A stretch of DNA of 64,000 bases from Astrobacterium formosum (GCA_030848545.1 JAVDCA010000003.1:186001-250000), one strand, 5' to 3'. Shown: positions 17,354 to 26,879, numbered from the stretch's first letter. Numbers and translations are program-made. The notes: generated by a model from the sequence alone, not told the origin.

Positions 17354-17382
17354 AAATAGAACAAAACAAGAACTATTAACAA
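17354..17382 (-). promoter_or_regulatory. Promoter with LexA (SOS) box for the radical SAM gene
   Basis: On the minus strand TTGTTA (17377-17382), a 17-base spacer and CTATTT (17354-17359) form a plausible sigma-70 promoter. The spacer holds GTTC-TTGTTTT-GTTC (17359-17373), which matches the alphaproteobacterial LexA consensus GTTC-N7-GTTC exactly. LexA bound there would block RNA polymerase. The start codon is 24 bases further downstream. Confidence 0.65.
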
Positions 17383-17495
17383 TCCGGAATCGCTCCCTCT
17401 GGTTCCATCCGCCTCTTTGCATGAACTTTGTGCTTGCCCACTGTCGCGCCAGTGGGCCGCTCTTTGCTAACATCAACGCGCAAGAGGGAATTTGG

Positions 17496-18086
17496 ATGTT
17501 GAGCGTGGTGATTCCGACGCACGACAGCGAACGCGCGTTGGTGGCGACACTGGCCTCTCTGGTTTCCGGCCTGATGGCCAGCGCGGTGCGCGAGGTCATC
17601 GTCGCCGACGGCGGATCGACGGACGGAACCCGGCAGGTGGTCGATGTGGCGGGCTGTTCGCTGTTCCCGTCGACCCTGCCGCTTGGGCCACGCCTCGCCG
17701 CCGCGGCGGCGAGCGCGCGCGGCGACTGGCTGATGTTCCTGCGCCCCGGCGCCGTCCTGGAACAGGGCTGGGCCCAGGAAGTGCTCGACTTCGGCGAAAC
17801 GGCCCGACGGGAAGACGTCGGCACCCAGGCGGCCGTCTTCCGCAATGCCGTTCAAAATCTCCGGCCGCGGCCCATGCTGCTCGAACTCATCACGCTCCTG
17901 CGCGGCGCACTGGAAGCCCCCAATGCGGACCGGGGGCTGGTGGTCTCACAGGCGCTGTATCGACGCCTCGGCGGCCACCGCGACGAGCGCGACGCGGAAA
18001 ATGCCCTGATCCGTCGCATCGGCCACCGCCGCATCGCCCGCCTGCGCGCCGCCATCCGGGTCGACGCCGGCGGGACGGCATGTTGA
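17496..18086 (+). CDS. Family 2 glycosyltransferase
   Basis: Cytoplasmic GT-A fold protein of 196 residues. The N-terminus LSVVIPTHDSERALVATLASL and EVIVADGGSTDGTRQVV are the classic nucleotide-sugar half of GT2 enzymes. The second half is short (GDWLMFLRPGAVLEQGW), so the acceptor domain is small. I chose ATG 17496 because AAGAGGGA lies 7 bases upstream and the conserved strand then begins at residue 2. It is divergent from the radical SAM gene. Its stop codon overlaps the first half-operator of the MarR-GNAT gene. Sugar and acceptor are unknown. Confidence 0.78.
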   Translation: MLSVVIPTHDSERALVATLASLVSGLMASAVREVIVADGGSTDGTRQVVDVAGCSLFPSTLPLGPRLAAAAASARGDWLMFLRPGAVLEQGWAQEVLDFGETARREDVGTQAAVFRNAVQNLRPRPMLLELITLLRGALEAPNADRGLVVSQALYRRLGGHRDERDAENALIRRIGHRRIARLRAAIRVDAGGTAC

Positions 18087-18116
18087 CTCGGTCAAGCAAT
18101 TAGTTGACTTCGTCAA
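18083..18116 (+). promoter_or_regulatory. Tandem MarR-type operators
   Basis: Two 13-base palindromes TTGAC-TCG-GTCAA (18083-18095) and TTGAC-TTC-GTCAA (18104-18116) lie exactly 21 bases apart, on the same face of the helix, 46-80 bases upstream of the MarR-GNAT start. Autoregulation by the MarR domain is the simplest reading. Confidence 0.6.
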
Positions 18117-18161
18117 GTAATCCGCCGAAACTGGTCGCCAGGGCCCTTCGGACGGCGGAAG

Positions 18162-19097
18162 ATGGCAAACGCGACGGATGACCTCGACACCCGCGTCGAA
18201 GCGGTGCGCCGCTTCAACCGGTTCTACACGCGCCGGCTCGGCCTCCTGCAGAAGGGCTATCTCAAGAGCGCGCTGTCGCTCGCCCAGATCCGCGTCCTCT
18301 ACGAGATCTCCCACCGCGACCAGCCGACCGCCGGCGAAATCGCCCGCGACCTCGAACTCGACGCCGGTTATCTCAGCCGCATGCTGGCGGATTTCGCCGC
18401 CCGCGACCTGATCCGCAAAACCCGCTCGGTCGCCGACGCCCGCCAGAGCCATCTGGTGCTGACCGCGCTGGGCAGGAAGACCTTCGTGCCGCTCGAGCGA
18501 CGATCCCACCGCGAGATCGCCGCCATGCTGGACAGGCTCGTCGTCTCCGACCAGGCGAAGGTGGTCGACGCCATGGCGACCGTCGAGGCGCTGCTGGCGC
18601 CGGAGAAGGCCGCCCCCTCGCCCATCCGCTTGCGCTCGCCCGCGCCCGGCGACATGGGCTGGGTCGTCGGCGCCCATGGACGTCTCTACGCCCGGGAATA
18701 CGGCTGGGATTTAAGCTTCGAAGCCATGGTGGCGGAGATCGCCGCCGCCTTCATCAAGAACTTCGACCCGACCCGCGAGCGCGGTTGGATCGCCGAGATG
18801 AACGGCGCCCCCGTCGGTTCTGTTTTCGTGGTACGTGACAGCGACCAAGTCGCCCGCCTGCGCATGCTGATCGTCGATCCTGCCGCCCGTGGCCGCGGTC
18901 TGGGCAAACGCCTGACGCAGGAGTGCCTCGCCTTTGCACGCGGGGCCAGCTATGCCCGCATGACCTTGTGGACACACAGCGTCCTCACCGCCGCGCGGCA
19001 CATCTACGAACAGGCCGGCTTCCGCCTCACCGCACAGGAAAGCTACACGGGCTTCGGCAAGGAACTTGTCGGCGAAACCTGGGAATTGCCGCTGTGA
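18162..19097 (+). CDS. MarR-type regulator fused to a GNAT acetyltransferase
   Basis: A 311-residue two-domain protein. Residues 1-150 are a MarR winged-helix domain (LAQIRVLYEISHRDQPTAGEIARDL, then LDAGYLSRMLADFAARDLI and a beta-wing). Residues about 155-311 are a GNAT domain with the acetyl-CoA loop VDPAARGRGLGKRLTQECLA. The fusion is known in proteobacteria. One idea is that acetyl-CoA or the acceptor tunes DNA binding, but neither the acceptor nor target genes are visible. Two palindromic operators precede it, pointing to autoregulation. It ends with a GTGA overlap into a small reading frame. Confidence 0.88.
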   Translation: MANATDDLDTRVEAVRRFNRFYTRRLGLLQKGYLKSALSLAQIRVLYEISHRDQPTAGEIARDLELDAGYLSRMLADFAARDLIRKTRSVADARQSHLVLTALGRKTFVPLERRSHREIAAMLDRLVVSDQAKVVDAMATVEALLAPEKAAPSPIRLRSPAPGDMGWVVGAHGRLYAREYGWDLSFEAMVAEIAAAFIKNFDPTRERGWIAEMNGAPVGSVFVVRDSDQVARLRMLIVDPAARGRGLGKRLTQECLAFARGASYARMTLWTHSVLTAARHIYEQAGFRLTAQESYTGFGKELVGETWELPL

Positions 19098-19288
19098 CCC
19101 GCGGCGAGGCGTCCGATCGTCTCGCCATCCCCGACCCGGCGCGCGGAGCGCGTGTCAGCAGCGAACTCATCGCTGCACATGCATACCGCGGAAAAAAGCT
19201 GCGCGATCAGGCCGTGCAGGCCGCGCTCCTCGCCCCCCTCAGGACCGGAGCCCGGCTGGCCCGCCGGCTGCTTCGACGCCTGCGATAG
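19094..19288 (+). CDS. Small basic protein, translationally coupled (hypothetical)
   Basis: A 65-residue frame starting with GTG that overlaps the stop of the MarR-GNAT gene (GTGA at 19094-19097). It reads MTRGEASDRLAIPDPARGA followed by an Arg/Ala/Leu-rich helix ending RLARRLLRRLR. I do not recognise a family. The overlap argues for expression by coupling, while the lack of a ribosome site of its own and the high local GC argue for caution. Confidence 0.35.
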   Translation: MTRGEASDRLAIPDPARGARVSSELIAAHAYRGKKLRDQAVQAALLAPLRTGARLARRLLRRLR

Positions 19289-19345
19289 CGTCGCGCCATA
19301 CAGCCCCGGCCTCGCGCCGCCGCGGGCGTCCCGGTCAGACCGCCC

Positions 19346-19642
19346 TCAGGCGCGGTGGCCACCGCGCTCCTGGGCGTCGAGCCAGTCCGACAGGGTGCCG
19401 GCCGCGCGCTTGGCCGCCGCTGATGCCGACTTGGTTCCTGCCTTGCGCTTCGCCGCCGGTTTCGGCGCCGTCTTGGCGAGCTCGGCCTCGCGGGCGAGCC
19501 GCATCGCCCGCAATCGCTCGGTCTTGGCGCGCATGGCGAGTGCGGCCGCCTCGTATTCCGCCATGGCCTTCTTGCCGTCCTCGGCACGTTGGCCGGAGGC
19601 GGCGGCCACGGGAGATTCCGTGCCCTTTTCGCTGTCGTTCAC
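19346..19642 (-). CDS. Small charged alphaproteobacterial protein of unknown function
   Basis: A 98-residue soluble protein with a helix KKAMAEYEAAALAMRAKTER and LRAMRLAREAELA, an Ala/Lys-rich linker, and a C-terminal motif TLSDWLDAQERGGHR. The helix plus SDWLDAQ tail is a pattern I recall from small Hyphomicrobiales hypothetical proteins. No function can be assigned. It is 102 bases downstream of the BrnA-like gene on the same strand. Confidence 0.6.
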   Translation of the reverse strand: MNDSEKGTESPVAAASGQRAEDGKKAMAEYEAAALAMRAKTERLRAMRLAREAELAKTAPKPAAKRKAGTKSASAAAKRAAGTLSDWLDAQERGGHRA

Positions 19643-19744
19643 TGTCGTCTCCTTGTCGATCGAAGCCGGCGCGCACCCCGCAGGACGACGGTCATGGCGC
19701 GCTCGTCGTGTTGTTGAGGCATGCCGACACCAGTCGCTCGGTCC

Positions 19745-19966
19745 TCAGAGTCCTGCCGCCTTGCGCAAGGCCGCGTTGATGCGGTCCTGCCAGCCCGGTC
19801 CATCGGCCTGGAAGCGGTCGAGAACGTCGCGATCGATCCTGAGGGAAACCATTTCCTTGGCGCCGGGAACCACAGGCGCTTTCGGCAGGTCGAGCGGAGC
19901 CTTCGTGGTCGCGACCTTGAAGGCAGCTTCGGCAGCGGCACGGGGATCGTATGGTCGGCGGGCCAT
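19745..19966 (-). CDS. BrnA-like antitoxin-family protein (orphan)
   Basis: A 73-residue protein whose second half, MVSLRIDRDVLDRFQADGPG followed by WQDRINAALRKAAGL, matches the ribbon-helix-helix-like C-terminal part of BrnA/DUF4415 antitoxins. In canonical modules a BrnT ribonuclease gene lies just upstream. Here the upstream 115 bases and the moaB gene contain no BrnT-like frame, so this appears to be a solitary copy. It may bind DNA on its own or answer a toxin encoded elsewhere. Confidence 0.7.
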   Translation of the reverse strand: MARRPYDPRAAAEAAFKVATTKAPLDLPKAPVVPGAKEMVSLRIDRDVLDRFQADGPGWQDRINAALRKAAGL

Positions 19967-20081
19967 GGCGCTTTCCTCTAATCGCCGCTGGCACGATGCG
20001 CAAGGCTCATTCGCATTACCTTCACATAGATCGTTGCCGACCGATGAAGCACGCGACTCGAATGAACGCCAACTCGCCGCT

Positions 20082-20651
20082 TCAGCTCTTCATCGGCCCG
20101 CCCGCGGCCTTGCCGCGGCGCAGATGCTCGTCGAGGCGCGGCATGATCTCGACGAAATTGCACGGCCGGTGGCGGTAGTCGAGTTGGTGCACGAGTATCT
20201 CGTCCCAGGCGTCCCTGCAGGCACCGGGCGAACCCGGCAAGCAGAATATGTAAGTCGCGCCGGCGACGCCGGCCGTGGCGCGGGTCTGGATCGCCGAGGT
20301 GCCGATCTTCCGTTCACTGACCAGAAGAAAGAGCGTGGCGAAGCCGTCCATGCGCTTCTCGAACAGCGGCTCGACCGCCTCGGGCGTGACGTCGCGGCCG
20401 GTAAATCCCGTCCCGCCGGTGGTAATAACGACGTCGACGCCGGCGTCGGCAGTCCAGCCGCGGACCTGCGTGCGGATTTTTTCCACATCGTCGGTGACGA
20501 TCGCCCGCGCCGCAAGGTGGTGCCCGGCGGTCTCGATGCGCTCCACCAGAGTCGCCCCCGAGCGGTCGTCGGCGAAGGAGCGCGTGTCCGACACCGTCAG
20601 GACCGCGATGCAGAGCGGGATGAATTCCCGCGATGGATCGATGCCAGCCAT
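20082..20651 (-). CDS. moaB: Molybdenum cofactor biosynthesis protein B
   Basis: Cytoplasmic MoaB/MogA-fold protein of 189 residues that adenylates molybdopterin before molybdate insertion. The molybdopterin-binding motif TTGGTGFTGRDVTPEA is at 77-92, and LTVSDTRSFADDRSG near the N-terminus is conserved. The C-terminus CNFVEIMPRLDEHLRRGKAA is typical of the alphaproteobacterial form. No other molybdenum-cofactor gene is nearby. Confidence 0.92.
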   Translation of the reverse strand: MAGIDPSREFIPLCIAVLTVSDTRSFADDRSGATLVERIETAGHHLAARAIVTDDVEKIRTQVRGWTADAGVDVVITTGGTGFTGRDVTPEAVEPLFEKRMDGFATLFLLVSERKIGTSAIQTRATAGVAGATYIFCLPGSPGACRDAWDEILVHQLDYRHRPCNFVEIMPRLDEHLRRGKAAGGPMKS

Positions 20652-20743
20652 GACCTATCCCGCAATGGACGGTATGAGACTAGGGACATCCGCACCGAGG
20701 CGCAAACGCCGGCGTTCAACTCGTCGCGCTCTTGCGGAATCGA

Positions 20744-20769
20744 GCCGCCGGCCGGATCAAGCCGGCGGC
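20744..20769. terminator. Hairpin downstream of the metallopeptidase gene
   Basis: GCCGCCGGC (20744-20752) and GCCGGCGGC (20761-20769) are perfect inverted arms around an 8-base loop, 12 bases after the metallopeptidase stop on the minus strand. There is no T-run, so Rho-independent termination is uncertain. Confidence 0.4.
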
Positions 20770-20781
20770 CATGCGGCGCGT

Positions 20782-21735
20782 CTACAGGTTCGCCGCCTGG
20801 AAGGTGTTGCAGGCCTGCACCGTGCCCTGCCGGAAGCCGGTCATGAACCAGCGCTGACGCTGCTCCGACGAACCGTGGGTGAAGGAATCCGGCACCACGG
20901 CGCCGCCGGCACGACGCTGCAGCGTATCGTCGCCGATCGCCGCCGCCGTCTTCATGGCGGCCTCGATGTCGCCCGCCTCGATGAAGGGCGGCTTGCCCTT
21001 GGCGCGCTGGTTGTCGTTCTCGTGCTTGGCCCACACGCCGGCGAAGCAGTCGGCCTGCAGTTCGACGCGCACCTGCAGCCGATTGGCCGAAACCTTGTCG
21101 ATGCCACGCTGCTGCTGCTGCACCTTGGGCAGGATGCCGAGCAGGTTCTGGACGTGGTGGCCGACCTCGTGGGCGATCACATAGGCCTGGCTGAACTGGC
21201 AGGCCTTGCCTTCGCAGCCGCGGAAGCGCGTCTCGATCTCGCGGAAGAACGACGTGTCGAGATAGACCTTCTGGTCGGCCGGGCAATAGAACGGCCCCAT
21301 GGAGGCCTGGGCGACGCCGCCGCAGGGCTGCCTGGTCTGGCGGCTGTACATGACCAGCACCGGCGCCCGATAGCGCTGGCCGGCCTGGGTGAAGATGTCC
21401 TTCCACTGCACCTCGGTGGAGCCGAGCACGGCGGCGACGAAGCGGCCGGTCTCGTCCTCCGGACGGCCGGTGCGGCGCTGTTGTCCGGACGGCTCGCGAT
21501 AGGGCTGCTCATACTGCGAGGAGCCGCCACCGGTGAGAATCTCGGCGCCGCCGATCAACAGGCGCGGATCGATCCCCAGCGCCCACCCGACGATTCCCAG
21601 CACCACGACGGTGCCGATGCCTAAGCCGCCGGCGCCGCCCGGCATGCCGAAGCCGCCACCGAGGCCGCCACCGCCGCCCTGTTCGCCGCGGCGATCCTCG
21701 ATATTGTCGCTTTGGTTCAGGTCGTCCCAGCGCAT
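20782..21735 (-). CDS. YpfJ/KPN_02809-family neutral zinc metallopeptidase
   Basis: A 317-residue membrane-anchored protein. It begins MRWDDLNQSDNIEDRRG, the family's N-terminal signature, then has a glycine-rich linker (17-40) and one membrane segment (about 40-57). The zinc motif HEVGHH is at 189-194 in AYVIAHEVGHHVQNLLG, and a second conserved ELQADCFAGVWA follows. The domain probably faces the periplasm. The physiological substrate is not established. It is divergent from ccrM across a 350-base gap. Confidence 0.9.
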   Translation of the reverse strand: MRWDDLNQSDNIEDRRGEQGGGGGLGGGFGMPGGAGGLGIGTVVVLGIVGWALGIDPRLLIGGAEILTGGGSSQYEQPYREPSGQQRRTGRPEDETGRFVAAVLGSTEVQWKDIFTQAGQRYRAPVLVMYSRQTRQPCGGVAQASMGPFYCPADQKVYLDTSFFREIETRFRGCEGKACQFSQAYVIAHEVGHHVQNLLGILPKVQQQQRGIDKVSANRLQVRVELQADCFAGVWAKHENDNQRAKGKPPFIEAGDIEAAMKTAAAIGDDTLQRRAGGAVVPDSFTHGSSEQRQRWFMTGFRQGTVQACNTFQAANL

Positions 21736-21991
21736 GTCCTAAGTCTCCATCGCCAAACGCGACTCTAGCACAATTCCCGACCCGGCAAGAATTGCCGGGT
21801 GCAGAGTTAATCGATGTGGGCACGTCGTGAGCCGCCGACAATCCCCGCGCAGGCTCCGGAAAATATTTCGTCCCGACACGACGTCGCAGCACATGGCGGC
21901 AAAACCGCGGCAGCATCGCGATTTCATGCGCGCGTCACGCAAGCCGCAGGTCGTCGAGTATTCGTCGCACCGCTCACGAGTTCGGTTCGAG

Positions 21992-23225
<1,234 letters not shown>

Positions 23226-23238
23226 GCCCGATTAGGCC

Positions 23239-24075
23239 TCAGTCGATCAAACGCCCGGCGTCGTCGAAGAACGGGTAAGGGCCATCAGACCTCCCGACCG
23301 GCAGCCAATGGGTGGTCATTGCGTCCGATCCGGCGCCCCACACGTGCAGCAATACCGCCGGCGGCTCCATGGAAAAGCTCGGCGGCGCGTCAGCCGCGAG
23401 ATCGAACGACACCGCATGGGCCGGGCTCGGGGCGATCATCGCCGCTTGCCCTGCGAAAGTGGTGATCACAGTGCGATGGACATGCCCGCACGTCAGCCCG
23501 CACACATTCGGATGGCGGCGCAGTAATTCCTCCAACGCATCGGCACCGCGGCAGTTCTGCACGTCCATATGCCGGACGCCGGTCAGGAACGGCGGGTGGT
23601 GCAGCGCGACGAGGGTGGGACGTTCCGGCGCTTCGGCGAGGACGCGATCGAGCCAGGCGAGCGTCGTCGCAGTCATCTCCCCATGGGGTGCTCCGGGCAC
23701 GGTGGAATCCACCATCGCGACCCGCACCCTGCCGACATCGGCGACGTGACATTGCGGCCCTTCCGCCGGCAGATCGATCAAATCCGCGAACGCCCGCCGC
23801 AGCGCCGCCCGTTCGTCATGATTGCCAGGAACCGGATAGATGGGCACCGAAAGCGGCGACACCAGTTTGCGGAAATGGGCGTATTCTTCGTCGGCGGCGA
23901 AGTCCGTCAGGTCGCCGGTGACGATGACGGCGTCGACGGGGACTGGCGGGGCGGCGAGCAGCGCCACCGTTTGCGCCAGGTGGTGAGCCGTATCGACCTT
24001 ACAGTAGGCGAGCCGGCCCGGCGCACGAATATGGGAATCGGTGATCTGGGCGATGACGATACGGGATTCATTCAT
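23239..24075 (-). CDS. Calcineurin-like phosphodiesterase (GpdQ/CpdA class)
   Basis: Two-metal phosphoesterase of 278 residues. Metal ligands are visible in D13-x-H15 (ITDSHI), GDLTD (54-58), GNHDE (84-88), HHPPF and GHVHRT. That order is the class III cyclic-nucleotide or glycerophosphodiester phosphodiesterase type. It overlaps the upstream ABC ATPase gene (ATGA, 24072-24075), so it belongs to the import operon. This suggests it cleaves the imported phosphodiester or a related organophosphate. No signal peptide is seen, so it acts in the cytoplasm. Confidence 0.85.
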   Translation of the reverse strand: MNESRIVIAQITDSHIRAPGRLAYCKVDTAHHLAQTVALLAAPPVPVDAVIVTGDLTDFAADEEYAHFRKLVSPLSVPIYPVPGNHDERAALRRAFADLIDLPAEGPQCHVADVGRVRVAMVDSTVPGAPHGEMTATTLAWLDRVLAEAPERPTLVALHHPPFLTGVRHMDVQNCRGADALEELLRRHPNVCGLTCGHVHRTVITTFAGQAAMIAPSPAHAVSFDLAADAPPSFSMEPPAVLLHVWGAGSDAMTTHWLPVGRSDGPYPFFDDAGRLID

Positions 24076-25112
24076 AGGAACAGAAGGTCCTCGGCGGCGA
24101 CGGCAATACCGACGAGCGCGCCCGGGGCGTAGCTCGCCCGGTTGTCGGTATCGACGATGATCGGTCGGCCGGCATCGGCTCCGCGAAGATGGAGACGCTG
24201 GCTGGCGCCGAGGAAGTGGACGCGTTCGACAGTCAGGCGAAAGGGCGCGCTCTCCGGCCTTTCCAAACGGACGCTCTCCGGCCGGAAGAATGCCGCGGCG
24301 GAGTTCGCATCGGCCCGCTCGACCGCAAGCCCTCCGACGGCGGATTCGAAGCGGCCGGTACGGATCGAGCCCTCGATCCGATTCATGGTGCCGATGAACT
24401 CGGCGACGAACCGGCTTTGCGGCTTGAGGTAGATGTCGCGGGCGGTGCCGATCTGCGCGATCCTGCCCTTTTCCATCACGATGACGCGGTCGCCGAGGAC
24501 GAGCGCCTCACTCTGGTCGTGGGTGACGTAGACCGCCGTGATGCCGAGCGAGCGCAAAAGCGCATCGATCTCGGTACGCAGGCGTTCGCGCAACGATGCG
24601 TCGAGTGCCGTTAAGGGCTCATCGAGCAGGAGGAGCCGCGGGCGCACCGCCAGCGCCCGCGCCAGCGCGACACGCTGGCGCTGGCCGCCCGACAACTGGT
24701 CGATGGCGCGATCGGCCAATTCGGCGATATGCATCATGTCGAGAACTTCGCCGACCCGCGCCGCACGCTCGGCCTTGGGCACCTTCCGGATCTTCAACCC
24801 GTAGGCCACATTACCTTCGACCGTCATGTTGGGAAACAGCGCATAGGACTGGAACACCATGCCGACATGGCGGCGCTCGATCGGCAGGCTGGTGACATCC
24901 TCGTCGTCGAACCACACCGAGCCGCCGGCGTCCGGTCCCATGAGCCCGGCGATGATGCGCAGCGCCGTGGTCTTGCCGCAGCCCGACGGGCCGAGCATGG
25001 CGACGGTCTCGCCGCGGGCGATCTCGAAGGAGATCGGCTCGAGGGCATGCGTGCCGTCCGGGAACGTCTTGCCGCAAGCTTCCACCCGCACGCGGGCACC
25101 GGTCGTTTCCAT
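24072..25112 (-). CDS. ABC transporter ATP-binding protein (PotA/FbpC-like)
   Basis: A 346-residue ATPase. Walker A GPSGCGKTT is at 41-49, the Q-loop lies in VFQSYALFPNMTV, LSGGQ is at 140-144, Walker B is LLLDEP and the switch is VTHDQSEAL. A C-terminal TOBE domain follows (about 245-346), as in spermidine, iron, phosphonate and glycerol-phosphate importers. It is 3 bases from the permease gene upstream and overlaps the phosphodiesterase gene downstream. Confidence 0.9.
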   Translation of the reverse strand: METTGARVRVEACGKTFPDGTHALEPISFEIARGETVAMLGPSGCGKTTALRIIAGLMGPDAGGSVWFDDEDVTSLPIERRHVGMVFQSYALFPNMTVEGNVAYGLKIRKVPKAERAARVGEVLDMMHIAELADRAIDQLSGGQRQRVALARALAVRPRLLLLDEPLTALDASLRERLRTEIDALLRSLGITAVYVTHDQSEALVLGDRVIVMEKGRIAQIGTARDIYLKPQSRFVAEFIGTMNRIEGSIRTGRFESAVGGLAVERADANSAAAFFRPESVRLERPESAPFRLTVERVHFLGASQRLHLRGADAGRPIIVDTDNRASYAPGALVGIAVAAEDLLFL

Positions 25113-25115
25113 GCT

Positions 25116-25940
25116 TCACCTCCTGCTTCCGGCGCTACCCGAAGCTGCGCCGGAAAACATCGCCGCCGCCTGCATGAGCACGAGCAGCGGAATCACCATG
25201 ACGAAGAAGAACAGCGTGTAGGCCGAGGCGATTTCGAGCCGCATGGACGCGTAGCTGTCGGCCAGCCCGACCGGAAGCGTTTTGGTGAGCGGCGTATGCA
25301 GCATCCAGGTCAGATTGAACTCGCCGATGGACAGCGTCACCACCATGAGGGCGCCGGCGAGGATGCCGGGCCTGACATTGGGCAGTACGACGTCGCGGAA
25401 GCGCTGCCACGGCGATGCCCCGAGGCTCGCCGCGCCTTCCTCGAGTGTCACCGCGTCCATGGCGGCGAGCACCGCCATCACCGAGCGCACCATGAACGGC
25501 ATGGTGTAGAGGACATGACCGGTGAGGATGAACAAGGAGCTCTTGCGGAAGTCCCCATAGGTGCCGTAGGCGAGGATGAGGGCGAGCGCGATGGCGAGCC
25601 CCGGAATGGCGAGCGGCAGAGTGATGATCTCCTCCAGCGCCCGCGTCAGCCGACCCGGATGGCGATGCAGCACGTAAGCCGCCGGAACGCCGGCGACGAG
25701 CGTCACGACGAGTGTCGCCAACGCGACTTCGAGCGACAGAAAGATCGTATCGGCATAGAGACGCCAGACCTCGCCGATCCAAACGAAGGTCACGCCGCTT
25801 TTCCAGACGCCCTGGAAATAGTTCGCCGTCACCCCCGCCGACACCGACAGGACCGCCGGCACGAACAGGAACGCACAAACCAGTACCGTGACGACGATCT
25901 GCGCGACGAGGATGAACGATCCGGAGCGCTGCATGGCCAA
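25116..25940 (-). CDS. ABC transporter permease (PotC-like)
   Basis: Inner-membrane permease of 274 residues with six hydrophobic segments. The EAA-loop sequence EEGAASLGASPWQRFRDVVL (about 181-200) followed by PNVRPGILAGAL couples it to the ATPase. It pairs with the permease encoded immediately upstream (6-base gap) to form the channel of a polyamine/iron/phosphonate-class importer. Confidence 0.88.
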   Translation of the reverse strand: MAMQRSGSFILVAQIVVTVLVCAFLFVPAVLSVSAGVTANYFQGVWKSGVTFVWIGEVWRLYADTIFLSLEVALATLVVTLVAGVPAAYVLHRHPGRLTRALEEIITLPLAIPGLAIALALILAYGTYGDFRKSSLFILTGHVLYTMPFMVRSVMAVLAAMDAVTLEEGAASLGASPWQRFRDVVLPNVRPGILAGALMVVTLSIGEFNLTWMLHTPLTKTLPVGLADSYASMRLEIASAYTLFFFVMVIPLLVLMQAAAMFSGAASGSAGSRR

Positions 25941-25946
25941 AACTCC

Positions 25947-26762
25947 TCAGCCGGCCGCAGCGACGCCGGTACCGCCGAAGGTGCGGGCGAGCGTCAGCGC
26001 CACCCAGGTGATCGCCCCGAGAAAGATGGACAGGGCCGCCGCCATGGCGACGTTGGCGTTGAGGGTGAACTCCGTGTAGATGACCATCGGCAGGACATCG
26101 ATCTTGGTCGCGAGTGTGAACGCGGTGCCGAACGCCCCCATGGCGGTCGCAAAGCAGATGGCACCGGAGGCGATGAAGGCCGGCTTGAGCGCCGGCAGGA
26201 CGACGTCGGCGAGGACGTGCACCGGGGAAGCCCCGAGCGAGCGCGCCGCGTCCTCGAGCGCCGGATCGAGTTTCTCGGCCGCCGCCATCACGGTCAGGAG
26301 CACGCGGGGGATCGAGAAGTAGAGATAACCGACTAGAAGTCCGGTCATCGAATAGGCGAACACGATCTTGTCGCCGGTGACCATGCGGGTGATCTCGCCG
26401 ACCAGCCCCTGGCGGCCGGCGAGCAGGATCACCATGAAACCGACCACCACGCCCGGAAATGCGAGCGGGAACGTCATCAGGGCGATCAGGACGGATCGTC
26501 CCGGAAAACGCTGACGCGCGAGCAGCAGCCCGACCGTCGTGGACAAAGCGAGCGTCAGCAATGTCGTGACGATCGCCAGTGCGAGCGTGGCGAGAAGGCT
26601 CGAAAGGTAGCGCGGCGTCGTCAGGATGGCGAAGTAGGTCGAGGTGTCCTGGCGGGTGACGAAACTCTGCAGGAACAGGATGCCCATGGGCAACAGGAAG
26701 AACGCGGCGACGATCGCGCCGAGCGGCAGTGCCAGGAGGATGTTGAAGCGGCGGACGGTCAT
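25947..26762 (-). CDS. ABC transporter permease (PotB-like)
   Basis: A 271-residue permease beginning MTVRRFNILLALPLGAIVAA. The EAA loop reads LEDAARSLGASPVHVLADVV and is followed by LPALKPAFIASG, and six membrane segments are apparent. It is the first of the two permease genes. A palindromic repeat (copy E) lies between it and the binding-protein gene, which may let the binding protein be made in excess through partial termination or mRNA protection. Confidence 0.88.
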   Translation of the reverse strand: MTVRRFNILLALPLGAIVAAFFLLPMGILFLQSFVTRQDTSTYFAILTTPRYLSSLLATLALAIVTTLLTLALSTTVGLLLARQRFPGRSVLIALMTFPLAFPGVVVGFMVILLAGRQGLVGEITRMVTGDKIVFAYSMTGLLVGYLYFSIPRVLLTVMAAAEKLDPALEDAARSLGASPVHVLADVVLPALKPAFIASGAICFATAMGAFGTAFTLATKIDVLPMVIYTEFTLNANVAMAAALSIFLGAITWVALTLARTFGGTGVAAAG

Positions 26763-26794
26763 ATGGCGGATGCTCGGGGATGGAATGTCGTCCC

Positions 26795-26879
26795 CGTCAT
26801 CGCGGGGAGACGAAGCTGACGAAGCAATCCAGGAGCCGCAAAGAAAGGGCTGGATTGCTTCGCTGCGCTCGCAATGACG
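26795..26879. repeat. Dispersed palindromic repeat, copy E (inside an operon)
   Basis: CGTCATCGCGGGGAGACGAAG with GAAGCAATCCAG on the left and CTGGATTGCTTCGCTGCGC with TCGCAATGACG on the right, around a short loop. It lies between the binding-protein gene and the first permease gene of the same ABC operon, where such hairpins often set the ratio of the products. Confidence 0.75.

Noticed and set aside
19152..20846. 564-codon plus-strand frame
   Set aside because: It runs antisense through the small protein, BrnA-like and moaB genes and shows no domain.
24729..26336. 535-codon plus-strand frame across the ABC ATPase and permease genes
   Set aside because: It is antisense to three clearly conserved ABC genes; its His/Arg/Asp-rich composition is that of a high-GC shadow frame.
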